Part shown: piece after piece, positions 15,479-26,512 of the stretch | How the letters are laid out: the number at the start of each line of letters is the position of its first letter | Numbering within the stretch: the stretch's first letter is position 1 | Position numbers and translations under genes: made by a program | The notes under the pieces: model-generated | Seen by the model: only the letters and a program-made list of their open reading frames with translations | What the model was told of the DNA's origin: nothing | Database searches by the model: none | DNA from: Pandoraea pulmonicola | Lineage (GTDB): Bacteria; Pseudomonadota; Gammaproteobacteria; Burkholderiales; Burkholderiaceae | Assembly (NCBI RefSeq): GCF_000815105.2 | Contig: NZ_CP010310.2 | Span: 310,001-374,000 of the forward strand | Direction: 5' to 3' | Length of the DNA stretch: 64,000 nt

Positions 15479-16950
15479 TGGGATCGAGAGGAACAACCGG
15501 CCGTTGTCATCGGCTTTTCGGTCGCTGCGCGATCCAGAAAACGGAACAGACGCGCGTCGTCCGAATACGCGACGTTGAAGCGGAACCAGTGGCAAGGATC
15601 GTTGTGCGGCAGGAAGAACTCGCCCGGCGCGAGCATGATGCTCTCGAGCAGCGCGGCTTCGGCCAGTTCGCGCGCCGGGAGCGCCGTCTCCGGCAAGCTG
15701 CCGCACACGAACATGCCGCCCTCGGGCTGCGCCAGCAACGTTACCCCATGCGACTGCAATTGCGTGATGAGGCGTGCGCGCGAGCGCGTCAGCCGGTCCG
15801 ACAGGCGCTCGATGTGCTTGCGGTGGCGCCCCTCGGTCAGGATCGCATGCACGATGCGCTCGTTGATTTCGGACGACGTCAGCCCCGCCACCATCTTGCT
15901 GCGCGCAATCTCGTGCGCCAGCTCGCGCGAACACGCCAGGTAGCCCACGCGCACCGACGGCGAAATCGTCTTCGAGAAACTCGATACGTAGATCACGCGT
16001 GACAGCCCGTCCATCGCGGCGAGCGACGGCGTACCCGCCGGCGCCAGCTCGCGGTAGATGTCGTCCTCGACGATCCAGAAGCCATGCTGCTCGGCACATT
16101 GCAGGACACGATGCGCGAGCGCCGGCGTGAGCGACGTCCCCAACGGATTCTGCAACGCCGGATTGACGAAGAGCGCTCGCGGACGGTGCGTCTGCGCCGC
16201 CTGTTCCAGCGCGGCGAGATCCAGACCCGCCTCGGTGCGGGCGATGCCCACGACGTTCAGTCCCGCCAGCCGCAACACCGCCAGCAGATTGCAGTACGCC
16301 GGCGCCTCGACCAGCACGGTGTCGCCCGGCTTGAGCAGCGTACGCACGACGAGATCGAGCGCCTGCGTCGCGCCGTGCGTGAGCACGATCTGTTCGGGCG
16401 GTGCGTCGATGGACAGCTCGCCGAGCCGGCGCGTGAGCCACTGCCGCAGCAGGCCATAGCCGTGCGGATGACCGTAATGCGCGAAGTGGGCGCCCGGCCC
16501 CTTCGACAGCGAACGCAGCGCACCGTGCAACCCGTCTTCGTCGAGCCAGCTGTCCGGCAGCCAGCCGCAACCGCTCTTCACCGCGATGGAGTCGTCCGCG
16601 AAGATTTCCGAGAGCAGCCATGCATTCGTCACTTCGCTCGCCGACGCACCCGTCGCCAGCGAGCCGCCCCGGCCCGGTGCCCCCGTCTCGTGCGCGTCGG
16701 CCGCGCCGGCGACGAAGAAGCCAGCCCCGCGGCGCGCCACCAGCGTGCCGCGCGCGACGAGCCGGTCGTACGCTTCCACCACGGTGAATGTGCTGATGCC
16801 GTGCGCCTTCGCCAGGGAGCGGATCGACGGCATGCGCATGCCCGCGTGCAACGTCTGGCGCTGCAGTGCACGTTCGACCTCGCGCACGATCTGGTCGACC
16901 AGCGCTTCCGGCTGGGCGCGGTTCAGGGAAAAGGCGAGCGGCTGGACCAT
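15475..16950 (-). CDS. MocR-type GntR/aminotransferase transcriptional regulator
   Basis: This 491-residue protein joins an N-terminal GntR winged helix (about 10-80; RMPSIRSLAKAHGISTFTVV then AYDRLVARGTLVARRGAGFF) to a class-I aminotransferase-like domain. The latter includes HYGHPHGYGLLRQWL, TLTHGATQALDLV-like residues, EDDIYREL and the PLP-lysine region SSFSKTISPSVRVGYLAC. The divergent operon encodes an omega-amino-acid transaminase and mmsA, so it probably activates beta-alanine or related amine catabolism, as GabR and TauR do for their targets. Start at 16950 (MVQPLAFSLN). Confidence 0.93.
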   Translation of the reverse strand: MVQPLAFSLNRAQPEALVDQIVREVERALQRQTLHAGMRMPSIRSLAKAHGISTFTVVEAYDRLVARGTLVARRGAGFFVAGAADAHETGAPGRGGSLATGASASEVTNAWLLSEIFADDSIAVKSGCGWLPDSWLDEDGLHGALRSLSKGPGAHFAHYGHPHGYGLLRQWLTRRLGELSIDAPPEQIVLTHGATQALDLVVRTLLKPGDTVLVEAPAYCNLLAVLRLAGLNVVGIARTEAGLDLAALEQAAQTHRPRALFVNPALQNPLGTSLTPALAHRVLQCAEQHGFWIVEDDIYRELAPAGTPSLAAMDGLSRVIYVSSFSKTISPSVRVGYLACSRELAHEIARSKMVAGLTSSEINERIVHAILTEGRHRKHIERLSDRLTRSRARLITQLQSHGVTLLAQPEGGMFVCGSLPETALPARELAEAALLESIMLAPGEFFLPHNDPCHWFRFNVAYSDDARLFRFLDRAATEKPMTTAGCSSRSQ

Positions 16951-17250
16951 GACAGTGAGACCCGAAGCGGACAGCGAAAGAAACCCAAAAGGAGGGATCG
17001 CCCGGCACGCGGCAGGAAGGCGGACAGCCCCGCCTGCCAGTCGGGCACGCCACGGGCAATGGTGCACCGCGGCGTACACGTCCAATGCGCTGTTGCCAAT
17101 ACAGTCGAGGCGATTGACCGATACAGAATATACATTTTCCGAATGACTGTACATGTCTGTACCGGTTCGGCTCTCGTAGGATCGCTCCATCCACCCATGG
17201 GCGCGAGCCGTGGGAATCCTGATCGAGCCAAGACCTGGGGAGACCCCGCG
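16951..17250. promoter_or_regulatory. Divergent MocR/transaminase control region with repeated CTGTAY elements
   Basis: The region contains four copies of a short element: ATACAG at 17099-17104 and 17121-17126, and its reverse-complement form CTGTAC at 17147-17152 and 17157-17162. MocR proteins usually bind direct repeats between their own gene and the divergent target, so these are candidate sites. A GGGGAG ribosome-binding site precedes the transaminase ATG. No gene is seen. Confidence 0.5.
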
Positions 17251-18579
17251 ATGAACATGAAAGACCTGAATCTCGACATGACGGCGTTCTGGATGCCGTT
17301 CACCAACAACCGCCAGTTCAAAAGCTCGCCGCGCCTGCTGGTCAAGGCCGAGGGCATGTACTACACGTCGTCGGACAATCGCCGCATCCTCGACGGCACG
17401 GCCGGCCTCTGGTGCGTGAACGCCGGTCACTGCCGCACCGAGATCGTGGAAGCGATCCGCCAGCAGGCCGGTGAGATGGACTTCGCACCGACGTTCCAGA
17501 TGGGGCACCCGAAGGCGTTCGAAGCCGCGAGCAAGATCGCCGCGATCACGCCGCAGGGCCTCGATCGCGTCTTCTTCACGAACTCGGGTTCGGAGTCGGT
17601 CGACACGGCGCTCAAGATCGCGTTGGCTTACCATCGCGCCCGCGGCGAAGGGCAGCGCACGCGCCTCATCGGCCGCGAGCGCGGCTATCACGGTGTGGGC
17701 TTCGGCGGCATCTCGGTCGGCGGCATCTCGCCGAACCGCAAGGCGTATTCGGGTCAGTTGCTGCCGGCCGTCGATCACCTGCCGCACACCCTCAACATCA
17801 AGGAAGCCGCCTTCACGAAGGGCCAGCCGACGTGGGGCGCTCATCTGGCTGACGAGCTCGAGCGCATCGTCGCGCTGCATGACGCATCGACCATCGCGGC
17901 CGTGATCGTCGAGCCGCTCGCCGGCTCCACGGGCGTGCTGGTGCCGCCCCAAGGCTATCTGCAGAAGCTGCGCGAAATCTGCGACAGGCATGGCATCCTG
18001 CTGATCTTCGACGAAGTGATTACCGGCCTGGGCCGTCTGGGCAAGCCGTTCGCCGCGCAGTATTTCGGCGTGACGCCGGACATCATGACGATGGCCAAGG
18101 GCGTGAACAACGCGGCCGTGCCGATGGGCGCCGTCACCGTGAAGACAAGCGTGCACGACACCATCGTCGACGCGGGCAACGCGGGCGCCATCGAGTTCTT
18201 CCACGGCTACACGTACTCCGGTCATCCGCTGGCGGCGGCTGCTGCCTGCGCGGCCCTCGATCTGTACAGGAACGAAGGCCTGTTCGAGCGTGCCGCGACC
18301 CTTGCGCCGCACTTCGAGAAGGCCATTCACGGTCTGCGCGATCTGCCGAACGTCATCGACATTCGCAACCTCGGCATGGTCGGCGGTATCGAACTGGCCA
18401 CGCGCGACGGCAAGCCGGGCGCGCGTGCGCACGAGATCTTCGTCAAATGCTTCGAGAAGGGTGCGTTGATCCGTTACACGGGCGACATCCTCGCGTTTTC
18501 GCCGCCGCTCATCGTGAGCGAAGCCCAGATCGACGAATTGTTCGGCATCGTCGGCGAAGCCATCCGCGAGACGGCTTAA
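17251..18579 (+). CDS. Omega-amino-acid (beta-alanine type): pyruvate transaminase
   Basis: This 442-residue class-III PLP aminotransferase would move an amino group from an omega-amino acid, probably beta-alanine, to pyruvate. Family marks include FWMPFTNNRQFK at the N-terminus, GLWCVNAGH, FFTNSGSESVDTALK, GRERGYHGVGFGGISVGG, LLIFDEVITGLGRLGKP and MTMAKGVNNAAVPMGAV, which contains the PLP lysine. The following mmsA would oxidise the malonate-semialdehyde product, and the divergent MocR gene probably regulates the pair. The exact substrate (beta-alanine, taurine or another amine) cannot be proven from sequence. Confidence 0.93.
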   Translation: MNMKDLNLDMTAFWMPFTNNRQFKSSPRLLVKAEGMYYTSSDNRRILDGTAGLWCVNAGHCRTEIVEAIRQQAGEMDFAPTFQMGHPKAFEAASKIAAITPQGLDRVFFTNSGSESVDTALKIALAYHRARGEGQRTRLIGRERGYHGVGFGGISVGGISPNRKAYSGQLLPAVDHLPHTLNIKEAAFTKGQPTWGAHLADELERIVALHDASTIAAVIVEPLAGSTGVLVPPQGYLQKLREICDRHGILLIFDEVITGLGRLGKPFAAQYFGVTPDIMTMAKGVNNAAVPMGAVTVKTSVHDTIVDAGNAGAIEFFHGYTYSGHPLAAAAACAALDLYRNEGLFERAATLAPHFEKAIHGLRDLPNVIDIRNLGMVGGIELATRDGKPGARAHEIFVKCFEKGALIRYTGDILAFSPPLIVSEAQIDELFGIVGEAIRETA

Positions 18580-18716
18580 GGGGCGGCATGCGCGACGGCA
18601 CAGGGCCGTCGACTTTCTCAATCATCACCATCACATGACGGCGAGGTCGGGGCCTGTCCCCGTATCGCCGTCGGACAGCAGCGTCTGTCCTCGACATCGT
18701 CTTTACGGAAATCGAC

Positions 18717-20243
<1,527 letters not shown>

Positions 20244-20283
20244 GTGCCGCGCAGGCGGCCGTATCGGCTGCCGTCCCAAAGCA

Positions 20284-20319
20284 AACGCCGTCCGGAGTGA
20301 TCCCTCGGACGGCGTTTTT
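20284..20319 (+). terminator. Rho-independent terminator after mmsA
   Basis: The stem AACGCCGTCCG pairs with CGGACGGCGTT around an 11-base loop and is followed by a T-run. It ends the transaminase-mmsA transcript. Confidence 0.9.
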
Positions 20320-20351
20320 CAACGTCTGCTGCGTGTGCAGCGCCGCAACGA

Positions 20352-21092
20352 TCAACGCACCGGCGCGATCTCGATGCCCTCGCCGATCAGGAAGCCGCGA
20401 ATGCGCCGCGCGAATTCCAGCGCGTGCTCGCCGTCCCCATGCAGGCAGACCGTCTGCGCCTGAATCGGCACCAGCGAACCGTCGATGGCGCGCACGCGCT
20501 GCTCGCGCACCATCATGAGCGTTTGCGCCAGTGCGTCTTCTTCCCGCTCGATCAGGGCGCCGGGAGTGCCGCGTTTGACGAGCGAGCCATCCGGGTTGTA
20601 GCCGCGATCGGCGAAGACCTCCTCGACGGCATGCATGCCTGCCGCGCGGGCGGCCTTGACGAGTTCGCCGCCCGCCAGTCCGAAGATCGCGAGATCGGTG
20701 TCGAAGGCGCGTATCGCTTCGACCAGCGTCTCGGCGAGCGCCGGGTCGCGCGCGGCCTGGTTGTAGAGCGCGCCGTGCGGCTTGACGTGCGAGAGCCAGC
20801 CGCCTTGCGCGCGCACCATCGCGGCGAGCGCGCCGATCTGGTACAGCATGCCCGCGCGAATCTCGTCGAGCGGGAGCGTCATCTCCGTTCGACCGAAATT
20901 CTCGCGGTCGGGGAAGCTCGGGTGCGCGCCGACGGCCACGTCGTTCTCCAGCGCCCAGCGCACGACTTGTTGCATCGTGCCGGCGTCGCCGGCGTGCCAG
21001 CCACATGCAACGTTGGCGGAGCTGACCAGGGCGAGCAAGGCCTCGTCGAAGTTGCAGCCTTCGCCGAGGTCGACGTTCAGATCGATCTTCAT
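20352..21092 (-). CDS. pxpA: 5-oxoprolinase subunit PxpA (LamB/YcsF family)
   Basis: This 246-residue protein starts [20 protein letters not shown] and has the family marks [29 protein letters not shown] and [12 protein letters not shown]. With PxpB and PxpC it forms the bacterial ATP-dependent 5-oxoprolinase, which opens pyroglutamate to glutamate. It is the last gene of the pxpB-pxpC-pxpA run, 30 bases after pxpC. Confidence 0.96.
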   Translation of the reverse strand: MKIDLNVDLGEGCNFDEALLALVSSANVACGWHAGDAGTMQQVVRWALENDVAVGAHPSFPDRENFGRTEMTLPLDEIRAGMLYQIGALAAMVRAQGGWLSHVKPHGALYNQAARDPALAETLVEAIRAFDTDLAIFGLAGGELVKAARAAGMHAVEEVFADRGYNPDGSLVKRGTPGALIEREEDALAQTLMMVREQRVRAIDGSLVPIQAQTVCLHGDGEHALEFARRIRGFLIGEGIEIAPVR

Positions 21093-21122
21093 GTTCCGTA
21101 TTTCTCCTGCGGGGGGCTCACG

Positions 21123-22133
21123 TCAGCGTTTGCGCGAGAGGGCGGGCATGCGCGGCGCCTTCAGAATGCCGCGATCGTGCCATGCGAGCGCGCGCTCGAT
21201 CTGCGCAAGATAACGCAACTGCTCGCGCCACGCTTCGCGGGCTTCGGTCACCGTGCATTCCGAGAAGTACAGCGTGCTGCCCAGACGCGCCTGGCCGAGA
21301 CGCCACAGATCCGCGCTGATCACCGTGCCGATCTTCGGATAGCCGCCGGTGGTCTGGGCGTCGGCCAGCAGAATGATCGGCTGACCCGACGGCGGTACCT
21401 GAATCACGCCCGGCAGCACGCCGTGCGAGAGCAGATCGTTCATGCGGTTCTTCTTGCGGGCGAGCGGCTCCGGGCCCGCCAACCGGTAGCCCATGCGATT
21501 GCTGTTGGGCGTCACCTGCCACGGATTTTCCCAAAACTGCTTGTGGGTGGCGGCGGTGAAGTCGTCGTATTCGGGGCCGGGCAGCACGCGCACGCGATGC
21601 GCCAGCGGGTCCGACAACCACAGCGGTGGACGCACGCCCAGGGCCGCGGCTTTGCGCGCTTCGGCACTGGCATGACCGATGGCGATGCGGTCACCGTCGC
21701 GCAATGCGCGCCCTCCGAAGCCACCGAACCCCGCCGCGAGGTCGGTGCTGCGCGAGCCGAGCGTCTCGGGCACGTCGATGCCGCCGGCGACCGCCAGGTA
21801 GGTGCGCATGCCGAAGCGCGAGGGACGCAGCGTCAACGTCTGGCCGCGCGCGACGGGGAAGCGCCACCACGACCACACGGGCGTGCCGTCGAGCTCGGCA
21901 TGGCAGTCGGCGCCCGTCAGCGCCACCAGCGTGGACGACGTGAAGCGCAGCGTGCACGCCCCCATCGTGATTTCCAGGGTGGCGGCGTTCAGTTCGTTGC
22001 CGGCCAGGCGGTTCGCCACGGCGCAGGCGAGCGGATCGACCGCGCCGCCGCTTGCGACGCCGAATTCACGCTGTCCGGTTCGGCCCAGATCCTGCACCGT
22101 TGTGAGGAGGCCAGCACGCAGGATGTCGATCAC
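21123..22133 (-). CDS. pxpC: 5-oxoprolinase subunit PxpC (biotin-dependent carboxyltransferase-like)
   Basis: This 336-residue protein of the KipA/PxpC family carries LLTTVQDLGRTGQREFGVAS at its N-terminus, GGIDVPETLGSRSTDL in the middle and SHGVLPGVIQVPPSGQPIIL with DAQTTGGYPKIG near the end. The start is a GTG at 22133 that overlaps the pxpB stop (GTGA), so the two are coupled. It works with PxpA and PxpB in pyroglutamate hydrolysis. Confidence 0.95.
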   Translation of the reverse strand: MIDILRAGLLTTVQDLGRTGQREFGVASGGAVDPLACAVANRLAGNELNAATLEITMGACTLRFTSSTLVALTGADCHAELDGTPVWSWWRFPVARGQTLTLRPSRFGMRTYLAVAGGIDVPETLGSRSTDLAAGFGGFGGRALRDGDRIAIGHASAEARKAAALGVRPPLWLSDPLAHRVRVLPGPEYDDFTAATHKQFWENPWQVTPNSNRMGYRLAGPEPLARKKNRMNDLLSHGVLPGVIQVPPSGQPIILLADAQTTGGYPKIGTVISADLWRLGQARLGSTLYFSECTVTEAREAWREQLRYLAQIERALAWHDRGILKAPRMPALSRKR

Positions 22134-22783
22134 AGGTCGAGGCTCGCGATGGTGAAGCGCACACGATCGCCCGGCGCCAGCAGGGCGGGCGGGCTCGCGG
22201 CGGGGTCGAACAGAGGACGCGTGGTATGGCCGATGATTTGCCAGCCACCCGGCGACGAGAGCGGATAGACGCCGGTCTGGTTGCCGCCGATGCCCACCGA
22301 GCCGGCCGGCACCGAAAGGCGCGGTTCCGCGCGGCGCGGCGTGGCGATCGAATCGTCGAGGCCGCCCAGGTAGGCGAAGCCCGGCTGAAAGCCCACGAAA
22401 TAGACGATGTACTCCGGCGACGTGTGGCGCTGCACGACCGTCTTCGGTTGCAGGCGTGCGTGTCGTGCGACGTCGGCAAGATCGGGGCCGTGTTTGCCGC
22501 CGTAATGCACGGGGATTTCGATGTCGCGTCCGATCTCGCCGCCCACGGGCGGCGTCTGCCAGGCTTCGCGCAGCCGCTCGTCGAGCGCTTCGATATCGGT
22601 GGCGAGCGGATCGAACAGCAGCGTGAGGTTGTTCATGCCGGGCACCACTTCGCGCACGTCGGGCCAGTCGCGAGCGAGCGCGGCCACGTGCCACACGCGC
22701 CGCTGCGTGGCGAGCGTAGGCGTGGCGCCCGCTTCGCACACGAGCGCGCTGTCGCCCAGCGGCAGGATTTTGAGCGTTGTCAT
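22130..22783 (-). CDS. pxpB: 5-oxoprolinase subunit PxpB
   Basis: This 217-residue protein is of the KipI/PxpB allophanate-hydrolase-like family. It shows PLGDSALVCEAG at the N-terminus, then EVVPGMNNLTLLFDP, VYFVGFQPGFAYLGGL, PAGSVGIGGNQTGVYPLSSP and GGWQIIGHT. It partners PxpC. The start lies only three bases from the stop of the upstream formyltetrahydrofolate cyclo-ligase gene, so these genes probably share a transcript. Confidence 0.95.
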   Translation of the reverse strand: MTTLKILPLGDSALVCEAGATPTLATQRRVWHVAALARDWPDVREVVPGMNNLTLLFDPLATDIEALDERLREAWQTPPVGGEIGRDIEIPVHYGGKHGPDLADVARHARLQPKTVVQRHTSPEYIVYFVGFQPGFAYLGGLDDSIATPRRAEPRLSVPAGSVGIGGNQTGVYPLSSPGGWQIIGHTTRPLFDPAASPPALLAPGDRVRFTIASLDL

Positions 22784-22786
22784 GGA

Positions 22787-23413
22787 TTAGCGATCGTTGC
22801 CGCGCGCTCGCGCGAAGGTGGCCGATTCGGTCACGATGGCGTCGAGCGCCAGATCGTGGGCTTCGGCCTCGAGATGGTCGATTTCGAGCGCATCGTAGGC
22901 GATGCCGAGTGTTTGCGGCGCGGGGGTCATCGAATGGAGGGTGCGGTCGTAGAAGCCGCCACCGTAGCCGAGCCGCAGGCCGTTGCGCGTGAAGCCCACG
23001 CATGGTACGAGCAGCAGGTCGGGCACGAGCACCTCGGTGTCGTGCGGCACGGGAATGCGGTAGCGTCCTTCCGTCATGGGGGTGTCGGGCGTCCAGCGAT
23101 GGAAGACGAGCGGGGTCGCGGGCGCGGTGACGACGGGCAGGGCGGCGAGATGCAGCCCCCCGGCCGGCGCGCTCGCCAGCCAGGCCGAGACGGCCTCGCG
23201 CGCGTCGAATTCGCCCTGGATCGGCCAGTAAAAACCCACGCATCGCGGCGCGCGGCGGGCCAGTTCGTCAGTGAGCCTGGCGGCGAGCGCGGCGTCGCGC
23301 GCCTCGCGTCCGTCAAGGTGGTTGCGCGCCGCCAGCAAAGCCCGGCGCAATTGGGCTTTGCCGGACGTCTGGGCCGCCGTTTGGGCGGGGTCCCGTGCTA
23401 TGCTTGAACTCAC
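22787..23413 (-). CDS. 5-formyltetrahydrofolate cyclo-ligase
   Basis: This 208-residue enzyme would convert 5-formyl-THF to 5,10-methenyl-THF with ATP, salvaging folate. Family marks are the N-terminal KAQLRRALLAARNHL, GFYWPIQGEFD, LLVPCVGFTRNGLRLGYGGG and FYDRTL. The only suitable start is GTG at 23413. The start sits close to the divergent transglycosylase gene, whose ATG is 24 bases away. It leads straight into the pxpBCA genes. Confidence 0.93.
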   Translation of the reverse strand: MSSSIARDPAQTAAQTSGKAQLRRALLAARNHLDGREARDAALAARLTDELARRAPRCVGFYWPIQGEFDAREAVSAWLASAPAGGLHLAALPVVTAPATPLVFHRWTPDTPMTEGRYRIPVPHDTEVLVPDLLLVPCVGFTRNGLRLGYGGGFYDRTLHSMTPAPQTLGIAYDALEIDHLEAEAHDLALDAIVTESATFARARGNDR

Positions 23414-23436
23414 TTTTTACCCGACGCTCCTCGAAG

Positions 23437-25443
23437 ATGTCCGAACGTTTGACCCGAGTATATCGCGCCGCCGCGCTTGCCCTGAGCGCTGCGGCGCTCG
23501 TCGCATGCAGTACGACCCAGGCGACCGGTCGTCCCAAGGCGCCGGCGGCGGCCACCCGACCCGCACCCTCGGCCGACGTGCTCTCGCAACGCTCGCCCGA
23601 CGACATCTTCGTGCAGTTGCGTGAAGCGGCGCGCACCAACGACGCCGCGCGCGCCACGGCGCTCGCCGCCATGCTCACCGACTACGACGTGCCGTCGTAC
23701 GTCCAGTACTTCCAGATCAAGCCGCGCATGTTCGACCGCTCGGGCAAGGCGCTGCTCGACACGCCGGACGACGAAATCCGCGCCTTCCTGCGCACCTACG
23801 AAGGTCAGGCGATTGCCGACCGCATGCGCAACGACTGGCTGCTGGTGCTCGGCAAGCGCCATGACTGGCAGACATTCGACGCCGAATATCCGAAGTTCGT
23901 GCTCGACGACGACACGCAGGTCAAGTGCTACGCGCTCATGTCGCGGGCCGCGCGCGGCGAGAACGTCACGCAGGCGGCCACCGATCTGCTGACCACGCCG
24001 AAGCATTACGGCGAGGGTTGCGTCGACATGATCAATACGCTGGCCGCCAACGGCCAGTTGCCGCGCAAGGAGGTCTGGCATCAGATCCGCCTGGCCTACG
24101 AGGAAAACTACACCTCGCTCGGCAAGCAGATCGCCGATGCGCTCGGCAGCGTGCGCCCCGACGACAGCCTGCTCGATATGGCGGCCTCGCGCCCGGCGCA
24201 GCTTCTCTCGCGTGGCGTGGACGGCTCGGAGGTGTCGCGCCAACTCGCGCTGCTCGCGACCGTGCGCATGGCGCGCAGCGACGCAATGCTCGCGGCGAGC
24301 AACTTCTCGAGCATTGCGGGCAACCTGTCGCAGGACGAGCGCGCCATCGGCTGGGGCGCCATCGGCATGCGGGGCGCGCTCGCGCAGACCCCGATGGCCA
24401 TCAACTGGTACCGCCAGGCGGGCAACGCCAAGCTCTCGAACACCGCGCAGGAATGGAAGATCCGCGCCGCGCTGCGTGCCGGCGACTGGAATCTCGTGCG
24501 CACGGGCATCGAGGCGATGCCGCAGTCGCTGCGCGACGACGGCGTGTGGACCTATTGGTACGGCCGCGCGCTGCGCGAAGCCGGACAGGGCGACGCCGCC
24601 CGCGCGCAATTCCAGAAGATCGCCTCGCAGCCGAATTTCTACGGTCAGCTGGCCAACGAAGAGCTGGGCAACAAGACGGCGCTGCCGCCGCGCACGACCG
24701 TCACCAGGGCAGAGATCGATGCCAACAGCGTGAATCCCGGTTTCCGTCGCGCCGCGAAGTTCTACGACCTGGGGCTGCGCTTCGAAGGCAACCGCGAGTG
24801 GAACTGGGAACTGCGCAACATGACGGATCGTCAGTTGCTCGCCGCCGCCCAATACGCCAACAGGATCGAACTGTTCGATCGCGCCGTGAACACGGCGGAT
24901 CGCACCAAGGTCGAGCACGACTTCACGCTGCGCTACCTGATGCCGTTCCGCGACAAGGTCGAGCCGCGCGCGGCGGCTGTCGATCTGGATGAAGCCTGGG
25001 CGTATGGCTTGATCCGTCAGGAGTCGCGCTTCATCATCAACGCGCGCTCGTCGGCGGGCGCCGGCGGCCTGATGCAGATCATGCCGGCGACCGCGAAGAT
25101 GGTCGCCAAGCAGATCGGCATGGATTACCAGCCGGCCATGATGCACGACATCGACACCAATATCCGTCTGGGCACACGCTATCTGGCGGACATCTACAAC
25201 AAGTTCGACGGCTCGGCCGTGCTGGCGTCGGCGGGTTACAACGCCGGGCCGGGACGTCCGCGCACGTGGCGCTCCACGCTGGACCGTCCGGTCGAAGGCG
25301 CCATCTTCGCGGAGACGATCCCGTTCAACGAGACGCGCCAATATGTCGAGAACGTGCTGTCGAACACCGCGTACTACGCGACCCTGATCACGGGCCGCCC
25401 GCAATCGCTCAAGGAGCGGCTCGGCATCATTCTGCCCCAGTGA
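23437..25443 (+). CDS. Soluble-type lytic murein transglycosylase, lipoprotein
   Basis: This 668-residue protein has a lipoprotein signal (SAAALVACS; Cys at residue 24), a long helical superhelix domain as in Slt70, and a C-terminal GH23 catalytic domain. The catalytic glutamate is E529 in RQESRFIINARSSAGAGGL, followed by MQIMPATAKMVAKQIG, TNIRLGTRYLADIYNKFDG and SAGYNAGPGRPRTW. It would cleave peptidoglycan glycan strands to 1,6-anhydro products at the outer membrane. The start at 23437 (MSERLTRVY) gives a normal signal peptide; the upstream extension lacks one. Confidence 0.95.
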   Translation: MSERLTRVYRAAALALSAAALVACSTTQATGRPKAPAAATRPAPSADVLSQRSPDDIFVQLREAARTNDAARATALAAMLTDYDVPSYVQYFQIKPRMFDRSGKALLDTPDDEIRAFLRTYEGQAIADRMRNDWLLVLGKRHDWQTFDAEYPKFVLDDDTQVKCYALMSRAARGENVTQAATDLLTTPKHYGEGCVDMINTLAANGQLPRKEVWHQIRLAYEENYTSLGKQIADALGSVRPDDSLLDMAASRPAQLLSRGVDGSEVSRQLALLATVRMARSDAMLAASNFSSIAGNLSQDERAIGWGAIGMRGALAQTPMAINWYRQAGNAKLSNTAQEWKIRAALRAGDWNLVRTGIEAMPQSLRDDGVWTYWYGRALREAGQGDAARAQFQKIASQPNFYGQLANEELGNKTALPPRTTVTRAEIDANSVNPGFRRAAKFYDLGLRFEGNREWNWELRNMTDRQLLAAAQYANRIELFDRAVNTADRTKVEHDFTLRYLMPFRDKVEPRAAAVDLDEAWAYGLIRQESRFIINARSSAGAGGLMQIMPATAKMVAKQIGMDYQPAMMHDIDTNIRLGTRYLADIYNKFDGSAVLASAGYNAGPGRPRTWRSTLDRPVEGAIFAETIPFNETRQYVENVLSNTAYYATLITGRPQSLKERLGIILPQ

Positions 25444-25494
25444 CGGGCAGGGCTTGCGAGCCGCGAACCCACAGTCCTGATGCGGAGGTGACGC

Positions 25495-26445
25495 ATGCGC
25501 TATAACGTCTGTGTCGTGGGTGGCACCGGTTTCATCGGCAGCCATCTGACAGCCCGGCTGGTGACGATGGGACACGTCGTTCGCGTGCCGACGCGGCGTG
25601 CCGAGGCGGCCAAGGCACTCGCCGTGCTGCCGGGCGTGGAACTCGTCGAATGCGATGTCCACGACCCGCGTGCACTCGAGCGTGCGATCGCCGGTTGCGA
25701 CGCCGTCATCAATCTCGTCGGCGTGCTGCACAGCGACCGGGGCGCGCCTTACGGCCATGCGTTCGCGAACGCGCATGTGGAACTGCCGCGCAAGATTGCG
25801 CAGGCATGCAGCAACCGCGGCATCGACCGGATCCTGCACATGAGCGCGCTCGGCGCCGATTCGAACGGCCCGAGCATGTACCAGCGCTCGAAGGGCGACG
25901 GCGAGGTGGCGATTCGCGAGACGGGCATTCCCGCAACGATCTTCCGTCCCTCGGTGGTGTTCGGCCCGGGCGACAAATTCCTGAATACGTTTGCGAAGCT
26001 CCAGCGGCGTCTGCCCATCGTCCCGCTCGCCTGCGCCAAGGCGCGCTTCCAGCCGGTTTACGTCATCGACGTGGCGCAGGCGTTCGCGGGGGCGCTCGAC
26101 AACGACGCCACGTTCGGCAAGACGTACGAACTGGGCGGGCCGGCGGTGTACACGCTCGAGGCGCTGGTGCGCTTTGCCGGCGCCGTGTGCGGATGCGAAC
26201 GGCCGATCGTGCCGCTGCCCGACGGCGCGGCGCGCCTGCAGGCCATGATCTTCGAGAAGTTGCCGGGCGAGCCGATCGTCACGCGCGACAACCTCGACTC
26301 CATGCGCGTGGACAACGTGATGACCGGCCCGCTCGCCCCCGAGCTCGGCTTGACGCCGAATGGACTGGAGATCGCCGTCGACTATCTCGATGGCGATAGC
26401 TGGGAGCGCCGGCTGGCGGCTTACCGCCGTGTCGCGGGGCGCTGA
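25495..26445 (+). CDS. NAD(P)-binding protein, complex I NDUFA9 family
   Basis: This 316-residue atypical short-chain dehydrogenase has the nucleotide-binding motif VGGTGFIGSHLTARLV at the N-terminus, then DAVINLVGVLHSDRG, HMSALGADSNGPSMYQRSKG with the conserved Y-x-x-x-K pair, and RPSVVFGPGDKFLNTFAKLQ. NDUFA9-like proteins are structural or accessory Rossmann proteins; the bacterial role is not settled. GCGGAGGTG precedes the ATG. It is followed by GST and cca on the same strand. Confidence 0.92.
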   Translation: MRYNVCVVGGTGFIGSHLTARLVTMGHVVRVPTRRAEAAKALAVLPGVELVECDVHDPRALERAIAGCDAVINLVGVLHSDRGAPYGHAFANAHVELPRKIAQACSNRGIDRILHMSALGADSNGPSMYQRSKGDGEVAIRETGIPATIFRPSVVFGPGDKFLNTFAKLQRRLPIVPLACAKARFQPVYVIDVAQAFAGALDNDATFGKTYELGGPAVYTLEALVRFAGAVCGCERPIVPLPDGAARLQAMIFEKLPGEPIVTRDNLDSMRVDNVMTGPLAPELGLTPNGLEIAVDYLDGDSWERRLAAYRRVAGR

Positions 26446-26512
26446 GCACGCCAGTGTATTTCAATCGAGCGCGCCCGCCCGCACACACGAAGCGCGCGCA
26501 AGGAAGATCCTC

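Noticed and set aside
15376..15480. hrpII-type box (TTCG-N16-TTCG) in front of the M91-like gene
   Set aside because: Several TTCG words occur, but none has the required 16-base spacing.
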